The notes: a model not told the origin generated them from the letters alone. A stretch of 64,000 bases of DNA from Ectobius pallidus (GCA_964059195.1 CAXKWD010000008.1:44817502-44881501), one strand, 5' to 3'; positions 32,447-43,742 are shown, counted from the first letter of the stretch. Numbers and translations are program-made.

Positions 32447-33439
32447 CTGTGCCATGTAATTTTCATCAAAGAAGTCATGTGAATTATATTCGACACTTTG
32501 CGGTGCTTTGCCGATAGCGTGTGAAATCACACCAAGTAAATTGCAAACACCTGTCTTCATGTCACGAAATTTGTTTTTTCTATCACATATGCTTCAATGC
32601 GAAGTTACACAACCACGTACAACCTAACAGTGACTATGAAGCATTGTCATCAATGAAACAATCACATTAGCTCAGTGATACTTCATCAATCACTGCCAAG
32701 TGACAATCATTACATATCCCACAATTTCAATACACATCGTGATTGGCAGGTGATTCCAACGTACAAACCCAACTTTGCAATACAACATAACCTAAAAAAG
32801 GATATCCATTCTTAACACCCACACAATCTTCAATTCAGCGCAGTGACACCTACATACCCACACATCAACACATAAGAACTTTCACAATTGGTGACTTAAA
32901 ATGACTTAAATATTTATCACCATATTCTGCAAACACTTACTGCAAGCATTTACTAAAGTACTGACTGCAAGCAATTACTATATTACCAATTCCCACAGTA
33001 AGACACATTAAGAATTTTTTTAACATTATCAACATCCAAGATTGTGTAATCAGTGAGTTTCAACCAAGACTCAACAATCACAAGATCATGTAATCATTGC
33101 ATTCCAACCAAGATTCATATTTGTATTTCATCTTTCTTTTTATTTATTTTTATCTTATTTATTTGTATTTTCATTTCGTTCAGTGTAATGTGTTTCTGTG
33201 ATTTCAGAGTTTTCATATTTCAACTTAAACAGGCTACAAGCCATTAGGATCAATACATAGTATTTAAACAAATTTGTTTATTCCTCATTCCACCACGAAG
33301 GGATTGCATAATTTATTGGATTACACCACTTAACACCTGAGGTAAAAACCCATTCAAAATTATCATAAATTTTTAGAGAAATAAATACAGTGTGATTTCT
33401 TAGAGCTGAAAGGGTTAAGACAAATAGTTAAGCACTGAT
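32447..33439. other. No recognisable gene
   Basis: About 990 bases between the Copia LTR and the next LINE. It is rich in A and C on the plus strand up to 33120, then T-rich. The composition resembles the U5-like part of the BEL LTR at 61.9-62.4 kb, but no ends or coding signal allow a call. The 11 bases at 33429-33439 are the left target repeat of the next LINE. Confidence 0.4.
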
Positions 33440-34340
33440 CCCCCTCATGAGTGCTTCTACTATGAACGGAGGACAAGACCTCCGAACATAGTAGGTCCTT
33501 TACGTGGTGAGGGGGACAAGTACTCCTTTCTGGACTGTTCAACGGGCCCTTTGAGAATCCGTTCATCATACACAAGTAGGAGGAAACGAAAGCACTCACC
33601 CAACCCCAAGGTGTCTGGCGTTCCGTGCTGAGGGGGTGCATGGTACATGGGAGATGTGCTGCTAACGGAGCGTCAGGGATACATGGTGACCTCCCTGAGT
33701 ATCTAACCTTGCATCAGAGTATGGGGCCCCTCTGGTGCGGACCTATATTTCCCCAGTACTCGTGGGACCAAACTGGAGACCCAATCATCTACTGAACAGG
33801 CTGAGGTGAAAAAGGGACTTGCTGAGCAAGATACCTTGGAAACCCAGACTGCATCTACATCGACAAAGTCGATGGAAAAAGATACAGCCATAGCAATGGA
33901 GGCCAGTTCTCCAGATGTGTTGGCTAAGGAGATAGCTGAGCAGCTGGACCAAGTGAAGATCAAGGGACAGTCAGGTGCTCAGAGACGAAAACTTCTTAAG
34001 GAACAAGGGGTTAAGGAAGGAAAAGAATGGCTGAAAAAAGTGAATGGAGGGAAAAACTGGGACTACAACCTAGAATCTCAAAAAAATTAGCCAATAAAGA
34101 AGGCAAGGAAACCCCTTCAACTTCTACCGGGAGCAAAAGATTTCGACAAGACAGAACTCCAGACACTCCAGAATCTGGTGAAAACCAGTCTTCGAAAAGG
34201 CCGAGACAGGAAACAGGGAAACAAACCTTTAGTACTGTAGCCTCGACCTTTCGAATGGCAGTGATCCAACAAGGATATCCTCTTGTAGATCAGTGTCAGG
34301 GTCTTAAAAGACATCAAACACGACAGCAAGGTGGAGCCTA
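33440..34340 (+). pseudogene. LINE 5' UTR and ORF1 (gag-like)
   Basis: About 350 bases of GC-richer leader, then a lysine- and glutamate-rich ORF1-like protein in two frames (33806-34090 and 34027-34341): AEQLDQVKIKGQSGAQRRK, LLKEQGVKEGKEWLKKVNGG and a serine/threonine-rich, proline-containing tail. No zinc knuckle is visible. In LINEs of this kind ORF1 binds the RNA. Frame breaks near 34090 and 34330 make it inactive. The assignment rests mainly on position before the endonuclease. Confidence 0.6.
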
Positions 34341-36240
34341 AAAGTGCTGCAGATAAACCTGCAGCCGCGCTGCAAAGGATGCTGCTTAAGGAGCAGGTGG
34401 ACATAGCCCTGATACAGGAGCCGTACGTTGTGAGAGGGAGAGTAGGACTAGGAACAACTGAAAGTAAGTTAATATACTTCAGAAACGAATAAGTCCCCGA
34501 ACCTGCATATTTGTAAGGAAGGGTTTATCACACATGTCAATAATAATTTCTGTTCAAGGGAACTTGTGGCCATTCGGCTGAAACAACATAAGGATGGGAG
34601 CTCCAGGGATATACTCCTGACTACAGCATACCTTCCCTATGAAGAAACGATCCTCCTCCACAGGAGCTAAGAAAACTAGTGGACAACTGTCAACAGCTGA
34701 ATGAACAACTGCTGGTTGGATGTGATTCTAATGCCCACAACTTGTTGTGGGGCAGCAACGATACAAACACAAGAGGTGAGTTATTACTGGAATACCTTTT
34801 TGAAAGGAATTTAGAGATATTCAATAAGGGACAGTATGCTACCTTTCGCAATGCAATAAGGAATTGTAGCAGAAGATTACATCCTCAGAATATTATATTC
34901 ACTAGAATATAATATAATAAAGTAATGAATTAACAGAAATAAAAAGGATGATAAGATTAAATATAAGAGCTCAGATATGAAACAACATATCAAAATTTGC
35001 AGAAAAATCCAATTAATAAGAATATGATAATTAAATTTCAATCCAATTAAGGAATTAAATAATATCAATTTAATTCCATAATTCCTTTGTTCGAGCCATT
35101 TTAGCGCCAAACTATAGATGGACAAGATATGTAAGACAAGAAGTTGACATGGGAAATTCCCAAGCAGCGCATGGCTTTCAACGGGGAAAAACCCCAGCTC
35201 ACGCTGATGCAAAGGCTATGTGACATACTGTACTAAGCCACGTGACGTCACTAGTCAGTCACGAATAGCGAATGAGAACTAAGAAAGAACGATATGTTGA
35301 GGGGAGGGGTGTTGCGATACTTATGTACAGTTAGACTATAAGGATAGGAGAGAGGGAAGCGGCGAAGGTTATATAAGACAAAACTCACGCGAAGACAGGG
35401 TCGATCATCAGTATTAAGCAGTTATTGAACGTACGAGGGTGGTGATAGACCACGGGCCAGGAGCTGGATCATCAAGAAAGGCGCAACTCAGAAGCCGTCC
35501 ACCATGGAGCGACGAAGTCAGCATTAACCATAATTGACTAAGGTTGGTTTTCTCCCTAAAGATATAAAGTGAACTGCATAGGTAACATCGATCCCGGTAG
35601 ATATAGGGTTATTATGGCCCCTATTAAATTCAGTCTTATATATTAAACCGCTTCTCTCCGTCCACACATAGTAATAAAAAATATATGTAAAGGTTTCTCC
35701 AGTACCAATGCTAATTGCATTGATATCAATATTTGTGTGAACTTGAATAAAATACCTAAAAGTTAATCTGAAATTCCCTTGAGTATAAATTTCTCTAATA
35801 AGCTCTACTAGATATATCTAATCCCAACTAGGCCTATAAGTGAATAGAATAAGATTTCGTTCACTAGCTCATCACAGAGAAGAGAGAGGTGTAGCATCGC
35901 CGCATGCCGGCAGCCTGCATTCACTAGCCTAACGGTAAGACATTTATGGATAGAGGAGCTCAGCCGTGGTCAAGCAACATAACTTTTACAAGTTGGAACC
36001 CAACACCTTAAACCCATACAATGTATCGCCCAACATACTCTACCCAGGTTAACCCAGACAAAACCCCTACAATGTGGCGCCAACGTGATTAACACCACAA
36101 AACCCCTACAATGTGGCACCCAACCAACAAAACCCCTACAGAAGTCATAGATATTACATTTGGGACCTATTTGATAGGAGACCATATAAAACAATGGCAT
36201 GTTTCAAAGGAACCTTCCCTTTCTGATCACATGTACATTC
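34340..36240 (+). pseudogene. LINE ORF2 endonuclease domain, split by a solo LTR
   Basis: APE-type endonuclease that would nick the target site. Visible motifs: LKEQVDIALIQEPYV (the QEP glutamate, near 34390-34430), LLVGCDSNAHNLLWGS (the DxN motif, near 34710-34755), and TRGELLLEYLFERNLEIFN. The frame is cut at 34864 (after FRNAIR) by a 1,276-bp LTR and resumes at 36141 with EVIDITFG, then EPSLSDHMYI (the SDH motif) near 36210-36230. Stops and frameshifts occur in 34440-34680. Confidence 0.85.
34865..36140 (+). mobile_element. Solo LTR inserted in the LINE endonuclease
   Basis: Begins TGTAGC and ends CTACA, flanked by gaat (34861-34864) and gaag (36141-36144), a 4-bp target repeat with one mismatch. 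It has a TATA-like gttatataag near 35369. Its right end repeats the block aaaacccctacaatgtggcg: end-of-LTR CCCCTACA followed by tggcgccaac, the start of a typical tRNA-Lys primer-binding site, occurs twice before a final CCCCTACA. Gypsy-type by PBS resemblance. Confidence 0.75.
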
Positions 36241-37940
36241 GGTTTGAGATAGAAATGGGAGAAAAACAGACCAAGGTCTATAGAAATCCCAGGAAGACAG
36301 ACTGGGACTCATATACAGCAGATCTCAACCAACATCAGAATGAAATGAGATGGACATTCAGAAATACAGCAGATATTGAGGATTCAGCTGATCAACTTGA
36401 GACAGCAATCATAACCTCATATCTAGACAACTTTCCAATTATAAGTAAGACAACAAACAGGATTGTGCCCTGGTGGAACAAAGCCTTGAAACAGCAAAGA
36501 AAACAGGTTAGGAGTCTGTTTAATAAAGCTAAACGAAAGGGCATATGGACAGAATACAAGAAAGCCCTGGTTGAATACAACAAGGCCATTAAAGATGCAA
36601 AACTAACATCTTGGAGAGTATTTTGTGAGGGGATAGAGGAGGTTCCAGCACGAGCCAGACTCCAAAAAGTCCTCACTAAACTCCCAATAAATCCCAATGG
36701 CAACTTGCAAAATGAGAATGGGAAGTACACCATATCAGCAACCGATACGCTGAGAGTGCTCCTCGATACTCATTTTCCACAATGCACTATAGTGGAGAAC
36801 GCAAACCAAATAATAGACCTGCCAAGAAGATATTTTTCGACACCAAGGCAGGGAGATTGGAAAATATCCAAGAAATGTGTTGACTTTCAGAAAGTACGGT
36901 GGGCCACTGGAGCCTTTCAACTTTACAAGTCACCTGATCCGGATGGTGTAATTCCAGTTCTACTACAAAAGGCGGGGGACAACTTAACCCGATTCCTTTG
37001 TAGATTATACAGAGTAAGTCTGGCCTCGGGACATGTTCCAAATGCTTGGAGACCAGTAAGAGTGATCTTTATCCCAAAGCCTGGGAGAATAAATCATACC
37101 AAAGCAAAGGGTTTCAGACCAATCAGTCTAGCTTTTTTTTTATTAAAGATACTAGAAAAACTAGTTGATAGGTACGTAAGAGAGGAGAGGATAACTGTGA
37201 TCCCTCTACACTCAAATCAACATGCCTACCAAACAGGTAAATCATGTGAAACAGCCCTTCACCATCTGATTGGAAAGGTAGAAAACGCACTGAATTTCCA
37301 AGAGATCGCTCTAGGGATTTTCTTGGATATCAAGGGAGCGTTTAGTAATACAACCTTCGATCCTATGCTCAACGCTGCTAACAGGCATGGGATAGATGAT
37401 ACCTTATGCAAGTGGATGAAGACCATGCTGGAAAAGCGTAGAATTGAAGCCAACATCCTTGATGAAAGAATGGCAGTAATTGCCACAAGAGGTTGTCTAC
37501 AAGGGGGGTGCTGTCCCCATTATTGTGGAACCTAGTCAACGACCTCATTGAAGAGCTAAAAGCCAGTGGTTTCTATTGTCAAGGGTATGCAGACGATCTA
37601 GCGATTGTTGTCTGTGGCAAACATGAAAGCACTGTCAGGTCAATGGCACAATCTGCCTTAAATATTGTAAAGAAATGGTGCCAAAAATAGGATCTTGGGA
37701 TTAACACCAAGATCCTGTTTTCGGCACCATTTCATTACTGTGGTGGTACCGTTCACAAGGAAAAGAATCCAGGACATGTACTGGGAGCTTAAACTATTTG
37801 GGGAAATGTTGCCGTTAAGAGGGGAAGTCAAGTATCTAGGATTGATACTAGATTCTAAACTTAGCTGGACCTCTCACCTTAAGACGACATGCGCCAAAGC
37901 TAAAATGGCCTTTATGGGCACCAAACGAGCCTGTCGTTAA
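36240..37940 (+). pseudogene. LINE ORF2 reverse transcriptase
   Basis: One 474-codon frame covers 36111-37535, followed by two shifted frames. Blocks in order: WRPVRVIFIPKPGR, GFRPISLAFFLLKILEKLVD, IFLDIKGAFSNTTF (motif A, first catalytic D), then after a frameshift near 37490 GVLSPLLWNLV (motif B), CQGYADDLAIV (catalytic YADD), and after a stop near 37688 KYLGLILDSKLSWTSHL. The first 130 residues are the endonuclease end and linker. Catalytic residues are retained, so decay is mainly by frame breaks. Confidence 0.9.
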
Positions 37941-37949
37941 AATTGGGGT

Positions 37950-38378
37950 TTGAGCCCAGAAGTACCCACTGGATTTATAACCACCATAGTGAGGCCCCTA
38001 GTTAGCTATGGATCAGTAATATGGTGGAGGAAGACGGAACAAGCAGGGGCTATTAAAGAACTCGGTAAAGTGCAGCGATTGGCCTGCCTAGCTTTAACCG
38101 GTGGTATTAATAGCACACCTACTGCTGGAATGGAAACCATGCTTAGCATACCTCCACTACATCTGTGGATTAAAATGGAGGCAATGGCTGGAGCATATAG
38201 ACTAAAGACTGGCGGCAACTGGAGACCTGCAGGATACCCAGGTAGTCATACTAGGATCCTGGATATAGCAGGGATAAACCAGGTTGCAGAAATGCCAGGG
38301 GATTTTATGCAGGACTCCCTCAACCCCAATAAGTCCTACAAGGTTGATATTGGGAGGCTAAACATCAACACTATAGTA
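37950..38378 (+). pseudogene. LINE ORF2 thumb/connection region
   Basis: Open frame 37950-38396 continuing the RT: TIVRPLVSYGSVIWWRK, KVQRLACLALTGG and LHLWIKMEAMAGAYRLK are standard post-RT blocks. The LINE part ends at the TA (38377-38378) where an IS630-type element is inserted. The codons after that point belong to the transposon end, so the apparent stop is not the LINE's. The reading resumes at 41240. Confidence 0.85.
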
Positions 38379-38480
38379 AACACAAATCAACTCTGAACAT
38401 ACGATAAGCCAATAGCATGTCACGCAACTTGCAGTGTTGACAGATTCACGACTCACGAGTCTGAAACGTTCTCTGTCTAA

Positions 38481-38483
<3 letters not shown>

Positions 38484-38512
<29 letters not shown>
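38484..38512. repeat. (GA)n microsatellite
   Basis: About 14 GA units in the untranslated part of the IS630-type element. A CT run of similar length occurs 480 bases away, at 38989-39025. Confidence 0.9.
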
Positions 38513-38516
<4 letters not shown>

Positions 38517-38984
38517 ACGCGTGCGTGCTTACTCACTGCTGCTCTGTGTCAAATATTCACACATTATTTTAACGTATTTCGTTTTTGAAAAATCGCGAAC
38601 AAAAGTAGTTTGAAATTTTGAAACCTATTACACGTAAGATACAACATGAATTATCTTAAAAGAAAGTGAAGAAAGGCTTACCTTATTGAGCTGTAGAAAT
38701 AGGCCTACACGGAAACCTCTACAAAGGGACAAATAAAACTTCTTCATCTTCGTCCTCTTCACTTCCTTCACCACTCGTGTCACTATCTGTTTCACTGTCC
38801 CTAAGATTTATAATTATGCTTTCAGCAGTGTCATCCCTGTGTATAACTTCGTGGCCCATTTCTAACGCTATCTGATCCAGTTCATTTTTTTTTCTTGAGT
38901 TTTGTAAGGGGCAACACGGGCTAGCAATTCTGATATAGTTTCTGTGGGACTGTATGCTATGTTGTGTTTTTGAAGCCATTCCTG

Positions 38985-38988
<4 letters not shown>

Positions 38989-39025
<37 letters not shown>
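38989..39025 (-). repeat. (CT)n microsatellite inside transposase coding region
   Basis: About 18 CT units; on the minus strand this reads (GA)n, translated as a run of Arg-Glu pairs between TTNSRK and EIQEWLQ of the transposase relic. Confidence 0.88.
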
Positions 39026-39028
<3 letters not shown>

Positions 39029-39066
39029 GTGAATTTGTTGTGGGTAACTTATTTAATAGCCTAGAA

Positions 39067-39671
39067 CAGGGAGCGGCAACCTTTTGAGTCGGAAGAGTCA
39101 AAAATTACAATTTACAAAATTTCAAATTTTTAAAGAGCCACAAATTTTTTGTTGCCAATAATAAATAGTAATCACATAAATAAAGTTTTTTGATAAAAAA
39201 CTTATCTATTTATTCATAAGAAAAAAAAATATATTTATTCATAATAAAAAATATCTATTTATTCATATTCCCGGGTTCAGGACTGGGTGTTTGTCAGTAT
39301 GTTAAGTCTTATTGTGCGCGATTCTTTAATTATTATTATAAGTAGTGTTTTTCACAACAAATTAGATTATATATATATTTATATATATAGAGCTAATTAA
39401 AACCTACATAGAAACATCCGACGACGGCGTCATTCGAGAGCTTCCGACGGACTGACGACAGTGACGACGCGTGTCACGGGGGAGGGGTGCGGTGAAAAGC
39501 GAGTACAAGTGGCTGAGAGATAGAATCGGTGCCTAATCCTCGTTGATCAATTCAGAACGATTTTATTTTTTTTTTATAAAATAAATAATATTTGCGTATG
39601 GAACTAAAGAGCCGCAGCTTCACATCCAAAGAGCCGCATGTGGCTCGCGAGCCGCAGGTTGCCGACGCCTG
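39067..39671. mobile_element. hAT-like MITE in the IS630-type transposase
   Basis: Ends cagggagcggcaacctt and (complement) caggcgtcggcaacctg. Target repeat gcctagaa (39059-39066) / acctagaa (39672-39679), 7 of 8. 605 bp, non-coding, AT-rich centre; gagccgc motifs recur near the right end. Confidence 0.85.
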
Positions 39672-40420
39672 ACCTAGAATGATAGCTGGCGTTATTTATA
39701 ATTATTATCGAACTCGCTTCCAGATAATTTAGAAATCTGTTCGTGAACCATTCTTTGAACCTGTCCGAAGTCATTTCTGTATGATAATCAGTGTTTTTAC
39801 TTTTAGGACTGGAGCGAAATACCCATTTACTTTCTTGTATAAACCCTGTTTTAGCTGAGCCTGCATGGCATATTATAAGCCTGCTACCTTTTCCTATTGG
39901 TACTTTAAGGCCGCCTCTTCCAGTCGGATCTTGCCATATGTCCCTCCTGGAGTGATTCTGGTTGACCCATGTTTCATCAAGATAAAATATGGGCCTCGTA
40001 TCTCCCATCCCCCTAAGATTGTGAATTGTACGCAGAAATTTTTGTCTGGCTGCAACAATGTCGGCCCTTTCCAGTAGAAAATTCCGGCCATCATTGGTTC
40101 TCCTGTATTTAAATTCTAGGGATTTCAAAATCGTACACATGGCGGACACAGAACCTTTATATTTTATTTTCTTTCGCATTAAAGCAACTAATTTTTTAGC
40201 TGTGGGATATTCCCCCGTATCCTACAGTTTAAATATTGTCCGGCGTAAAATACACTTCTGAAAACCGTCAAGATTTGTTTGCGCTTTTTAACTGTGCGAT
40301 GGTTTCCAGGAGATCTAAAACTGAGCCCACATCCTATTTCGGTTTATTGTTTTCCCTCCTTAATAATACGTATTAGTCACAGATTGTTCACTAATTTGGC
40401 AAGCTTTAGCAGTTAATTCC

Positions 40421-40563
40421 GGTCATGAAAACCACCATTAACGGCCGTGGGTGTCGGCATGCTGACCACATGCCCCCAGTCCTGCCATCTGCCATCTGCA
40501 TCCTGCAGTGGTCGGGTGGGAGGCCAAGTCCATTCAGGGATGTAGCGCCACGGAGTTTAGTTT
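40421..40563 (+). repeat. SINE-like insertion with 16-bp target repeat
   Basis: tttagcagttaattcc (40405-40420) and tttagcagtcaattcc (40564-40579) flank 143 bp of GC-richer sequence that ends in a T-rich tail. A similar piece (ttgaccacatgccccaaatc) occurs near 55723. No clear A or B box, so SINE-like is by structure only. Confidence 0.65.
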
Positions 40564-41239
40564 TTTAGCAGTCAATTCCTTACAAAATTCGTATTATTAT
40601 GCACTTCGTCGTCCGAAATAGTCTTAAAAAACTATAAACACTGAAAACCATAGCTCTCGCCTGCTTACGCAAAACTTTGTTGGTATAAATTGTTTCACCA
40701 CTTGTACTAGGCTTGCTAAGGTGACATTACGGACACTGAATTCTCACAATAGAACACACACGAAACGCTCTTGATTGCTAACACATATAAACTGAAACTG
40801 CGTCTGTCTTTTATATGTGGCTGGGTGGAAGTATCTTATTGTGGAAGTGAGAGGGGTCTTGTTGTTGTTTATGTTAACAGATTGACAGAAACTGTAATGT
40901 AATCCATGGATGGTGTTATTATTTTAGGGTAGAAATAAGAAAGGGTCTCTTTGATTCTTGTATTAACATTTGCAGGATAAGAGCTATCTTCCGAACGGAG
41001 CGTCCTACAGACATGATGTTTGGACAGTCGGCTTCCAAAAAAATACAGCTTTCTAATGGTGATATCAGGAAATACCTATATGTAATAGATTTTGAGCGCG
41101 CAAAGAAATAAGTGAAGTACATCTCTTTAGCGAGGCAGCACGTTCCGTTAACTGTACAACACCGCAGCAACCTCATTCGCTTGTCATTTCGTCACGTGAT
41201 TCTGCCTGCTCCGCCTCAGGTTCAGAGTTGTTCTGTGTT

Positions 41240-42035
41240 TAATCTAATCAGGTGACATCATCTGGTTTACTGATGGGTCCAAGACCAAAGAGGGTACAGG
41301 GGCAGGAGTCCTTGGAGTGCAGCCCAAACTGGAGAAATGGTACCCATTGGGCAAACTAACCACAGTATTCCAGGCAGAAGTCTATGCCACCAGGGCTTGC
41401 GTGGAGGAGAATGTAGACAGGTGCTACAGAAATTGTGCCATCTGGATATACTCAGACAGCCAGGCAACACTGAAGGCACTAAGTGCATCCTACATGAGAT
41501 CAAAGATCGTTAAGGAGTGGAAAGAAGCCCTAGAAAAGCTAGGGGAATATAATAGACTTACTTTAGCATGGGTTCCAGGCCATGCTGGAGTATGCGGCAA
41601 TGAAAATGCAGACAGGCTGGCCAAAAAGGGTGCACAGTCCCTATTTGTAGGCCCAGAACCTGTGCTGGGTGATACCAAGTTAATGGCAAGGAAAAGTCTA
41701 TTAAACTGGGTCAAAAGACAGCACATAGACTACTGGAATAATATTCATGAACAAAGACATGGTAAGCGAATGATGCCACAACCATGTCTCAAAAGAAGTA
41801 CTGCAGTCCTTAATTTATACAGGAAGCAGTTAAGACTCATGGTAGGGTTGATGACAGGCCATGGGAAATATAAGAAACATCTGCATAGAATGGGTCTGAT
41901 AGAAAATCCAATATGCATGAAGTGTGGTGCAGAAGAAGAAACGGCGTCACACTTAATATTCCAATGTGAAGCACTGGAAATAGATAGATACAATCAGTTT
42001 GGGAGCACAGATCCAAAAGAGATTGTAACTATAGC
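41240..42035 (+). pseudogene. LINE ORF2 RNase H and C-terminal zinc motif
   Basis: The frame runs from about 41252 into the 240-codon stretch ending at 42039. RNase H landmarks: IWFTDGSKT (D), FQAEVYATRACVEE (E), IYSDSQATLKAL (D) and WVPGHAGVCGNENADRLAKK (late H and D). It ends with CMKCGAEEETASHLIFQC, the CCHC-like C-terminal motif. All catalytic-type residues are present and no stop interrupts this part. The last codons run to the edge of the next insertion near 42036. Confidence 0.9.
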
Positions 42036-43655
42036 TTGACCGTGAGCAAAGTGCAGTCACATTGCGCATGCGCTAAATTGAGACGTATTTCTCCCCTCTC
42101 TATCATATCATTACAGGAATTCCCCTTTGATGACTGGTCGAGAGACAGTGACACGTGGGAGTACAGTTCATTGGCACGGGAGCAGGACATTCAAGTACAA
42201 AAGTGAGTAACCACTGTATGCGGTACGCAGGAGCTTACGTGATTTACAATATTCCGAGTCATGGCTTCAACATCCAAATGTGTTTCGGGTAGGCCCCTAA
42301 AAGGTCAGGCTAGGGAAATCGTGTATAATGTGGCGGATTATTTTAGGCAACAAAAAGAAGAGCATAAATTAGACATTAACATTGGTGCAGTGACAAGTGC
42401 AGCTACAAAAGTTTCAGAAAGATTAGTGAGCAATATTATTAAAGAAGGGAAAGAGTCTTTAGCAAAGGGGGAATTAAGTTTCTCCACACCTAAAGGAAAG
42501 AAGCGGCCAAAAAAACCTAGAAAAAATGTCGATACCTTCACGGACTCAGCAATTAGACAAAAAATTCGAGAATTTTATGTTGTGAGAAAAGAGAGCCCTT
42601 CGCTTCGAAAATTATTACAACGTCTTAAAGAAGACAATGTTATCGACTGCGGTCGAGAATTTCTTCGTAATAGACTAAAGAAAATAGGTTTCAAATGGAG
42701 AAAATGTAAAACAAACAGGAAAATCTTGGTTGAGAGACCAGACATTGCAGTATGGAGAACACGTTATCTTCATGAAATAAGGAAACACAGTAGCGAAGGG
42801 AAGAACATAATTTATGTCGACGAAACTTATGTTCAACAATCTCATTCTGTTCAGTCTTGTTGGCAATCTGAACAGGAGTCTGGGGCCATAACTAGAATCG
42901 GGACAGGTCACAGACTGATCATAGTGCATGGTGGTGGAGAACAAGGATTTGTTGAAGATGCCCTATTAATTTTCAAGAGTGGACAGAAAAGTGGTGACTA
43001 TCATAGCTCCATGAATGCAGATAATTATTATAAGTGGTTAGAAAATGAATTGCTGCCAAAATTGGAATCCCCAAGTATTATCGTAATGGATAATGCGAAA
43101 TATCATAATGTGGAGATTGATAAGAAACCCAACACTGCGTCTACCCGTTCATATATTGTCGATTGGTTGACGCAACGTGGAGTGGCATTCAATAACTCTG
43201 ACACCAGGAACAGTCTACTTCAACTGTCAAACAATGTCCACCATGAAAAACACTACCTTGTAGATGTACTGATAATGAACCACGGACATCTACCCCTTCG
43301 TCTTCCTCCATACCATCCCGACTTAAACCCCATCGAGTTGGTGTGGGGGGATATTAAAGGTAGATTGGCTCAAGAGGATATTGGATCATCCCTGCAGCAG
43401 AAAGAACAAACATTGAGAAAACTATTCTGTGAATATTCACCTGAGAAATGGAAAAAGTGCTGTGAACATGTTAAGAAGATTGAGAACAAATATTGTGAAG
43501 TGGAGGGTATTGTGGACTCCGAAGTAAACAATGTCATAATATCTCTTTCTTCCGGCCCCGGTACAAGCAGCGACAGCTCCAGCTCTTACCGCAAGCGATT
43601 CGGACACTGACTCTGATTGGTGAAGATGGAAGGGAAGAGGGCGACAGTCAAGGGA
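42036..43655 (+). mobile_element. IS630-type transposon with intact transposase
   Basis: Inserted after the RNase H end of the LINE; LINE 3' UTR resumes near 43656. About 220 bases of leader precede the ORF and about 45 follow it. Possible short inverted ends cttgaccgt (42037) and cttgactgt (complement, near 43650) are weak, so the boundaries are approximate. Confidence 0.6.
42261..43610 (+). CDS. Intact IS630-type DDE transposase, DD81E spacing
   Basis: Uninterrupted 449-codon ORF starting MASTSKCVSGRPLKGQ. Residues 10-130: helix-turn-helix-like N-terminus with a basic stretch (KGKKRPKKPRK). Catalytic core: IIYVDETYVQQSH (first D, near residue 192), IIVMDNAKYHN (second D, near 279) and HPDLNPIELVWGD (E, near 361), with 81 residues between the second D and E. 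Common Tc1/mariner families have about 34-41; families near DD82E have been described. The C-terminal tail is serine-rich. The ATG lies in clean context after the leader and no upstream in-frame start is evident. It would cut and paste DNA at TA sites. Because nothing breaks it, it is the best candidate for a functional enzyme here. Confidence 0.92.
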   Translation: MASTSKCVSGRPLKGQAREIVYNVADYFRQQKEEHKLDINIGAVTSAATKVSERLVSNIIKEGKESLAKGELSFSTPKGKKRPKKPRKNVDTFTDSAIRQKIREFYVVRKESPSLRKLLQRLKEDNVIDCGREFLRNRLKKIGFKWRKCKTNRKILVERPDIAVWRTRYLHEIRKHSSEGKNIIYVDETYVQQSHSVQSCWQSEQESGAITRIGTGHRLIIVHGGGEQGFVEDALLIFKSGQKSGDYHSSMNADNYYKWLENELLPKLESPSIIVMDNAKYHNVEIDKKPNTASTRSYIVDWLTQRGVAFNNSDTRNSLLQLSNNVHHEKHYLVDVLIMNHGHLPLRLPPYHPDLNPIELVWGDIKGRLAQEDIGSSLQQKEQTLRKLFCEYSPEKWKKCCEHVKKIENKYCEVEGIVDSEVNNVIISLSSGPGTSSDSSSSYRKRFGH

Positions 43656-43742
43656 GGGGGACAAACCTTACGTTTCGGTGTGGGCAGGATGGGGAAGGTT
43701 CCTCCTGATCATCTTTCCTGTAATATCTAATCTAATCTAATC
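43656..43742 (+). repeat. LINE 3' UTR end and (taatc)n tail
   Basis: Short 3' UTR followed by three to four taatc units at 43723-43742, directly abutting the right target repeat. Confidence 0.7.

Larger units (their letters stand above)
38719..40260 (-). pseudogene. IS630-type transposase relic
   Basis: Read leftward. 40179-39604: KIKYKGSVSAMCTILKSL, FYLDETWVNQNHS (first catalytic D), HAGSAKTGFI, and SIIIINNASYH, where the second aspartate is replaced by N. A hAT-like MITE (39067-39671) interrupts. 39058-38860: LPTTNSRK, then a (CT)n microsatellite read as alternating R and E, then EIQEWLQKHNIAYSPTETI and MGHEVI. A deletion follows, removing the box with the third catalytic residue. The C-terminal tail is acidic (SETDSDTSGEGSEEDEDEE, to 38719). 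The order matches the intact transposase at 42261, so both belong to one family. Confidence 0.85.
38379..41239 (-). mobile_element. IS630/Tc1-mariner-group transposon, damaged
   Basis: Ends aacacaaatcaactctgaac and (complement) aacacagaacaactctgaac, with TA on both outer sides (38377-38378 and 41240-41241). 2,861 bp including a 605-bp hAT-like MITE and a 143-bp SINE-like insertion. It contains a minus-strand transposase relic. Confidence 0.82.
33440..43742 (+). mobile_element. LINE with RNase H, carrying three nested insertions
   Basis: The 11-bp direct repeat taagcactgat at 33429-33439 and 43743-43753 flanks the whole unit. LINE sequence comprises the 5' UTR (from 33440), ORF1, ORF2 endonuclease, RT and RNase H, and a tail of (taatc)n at 43723-43742. 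Interruptions: a solo LTR (34865-36140), an IS630-type transposon (38379-41239) and a second one (about 42036-43655). Without them the LINE is about 4.5 kb, near full length. RT plus RNase H suggests the I/LOA/R1-like assemblage. Confidence 0.88.
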
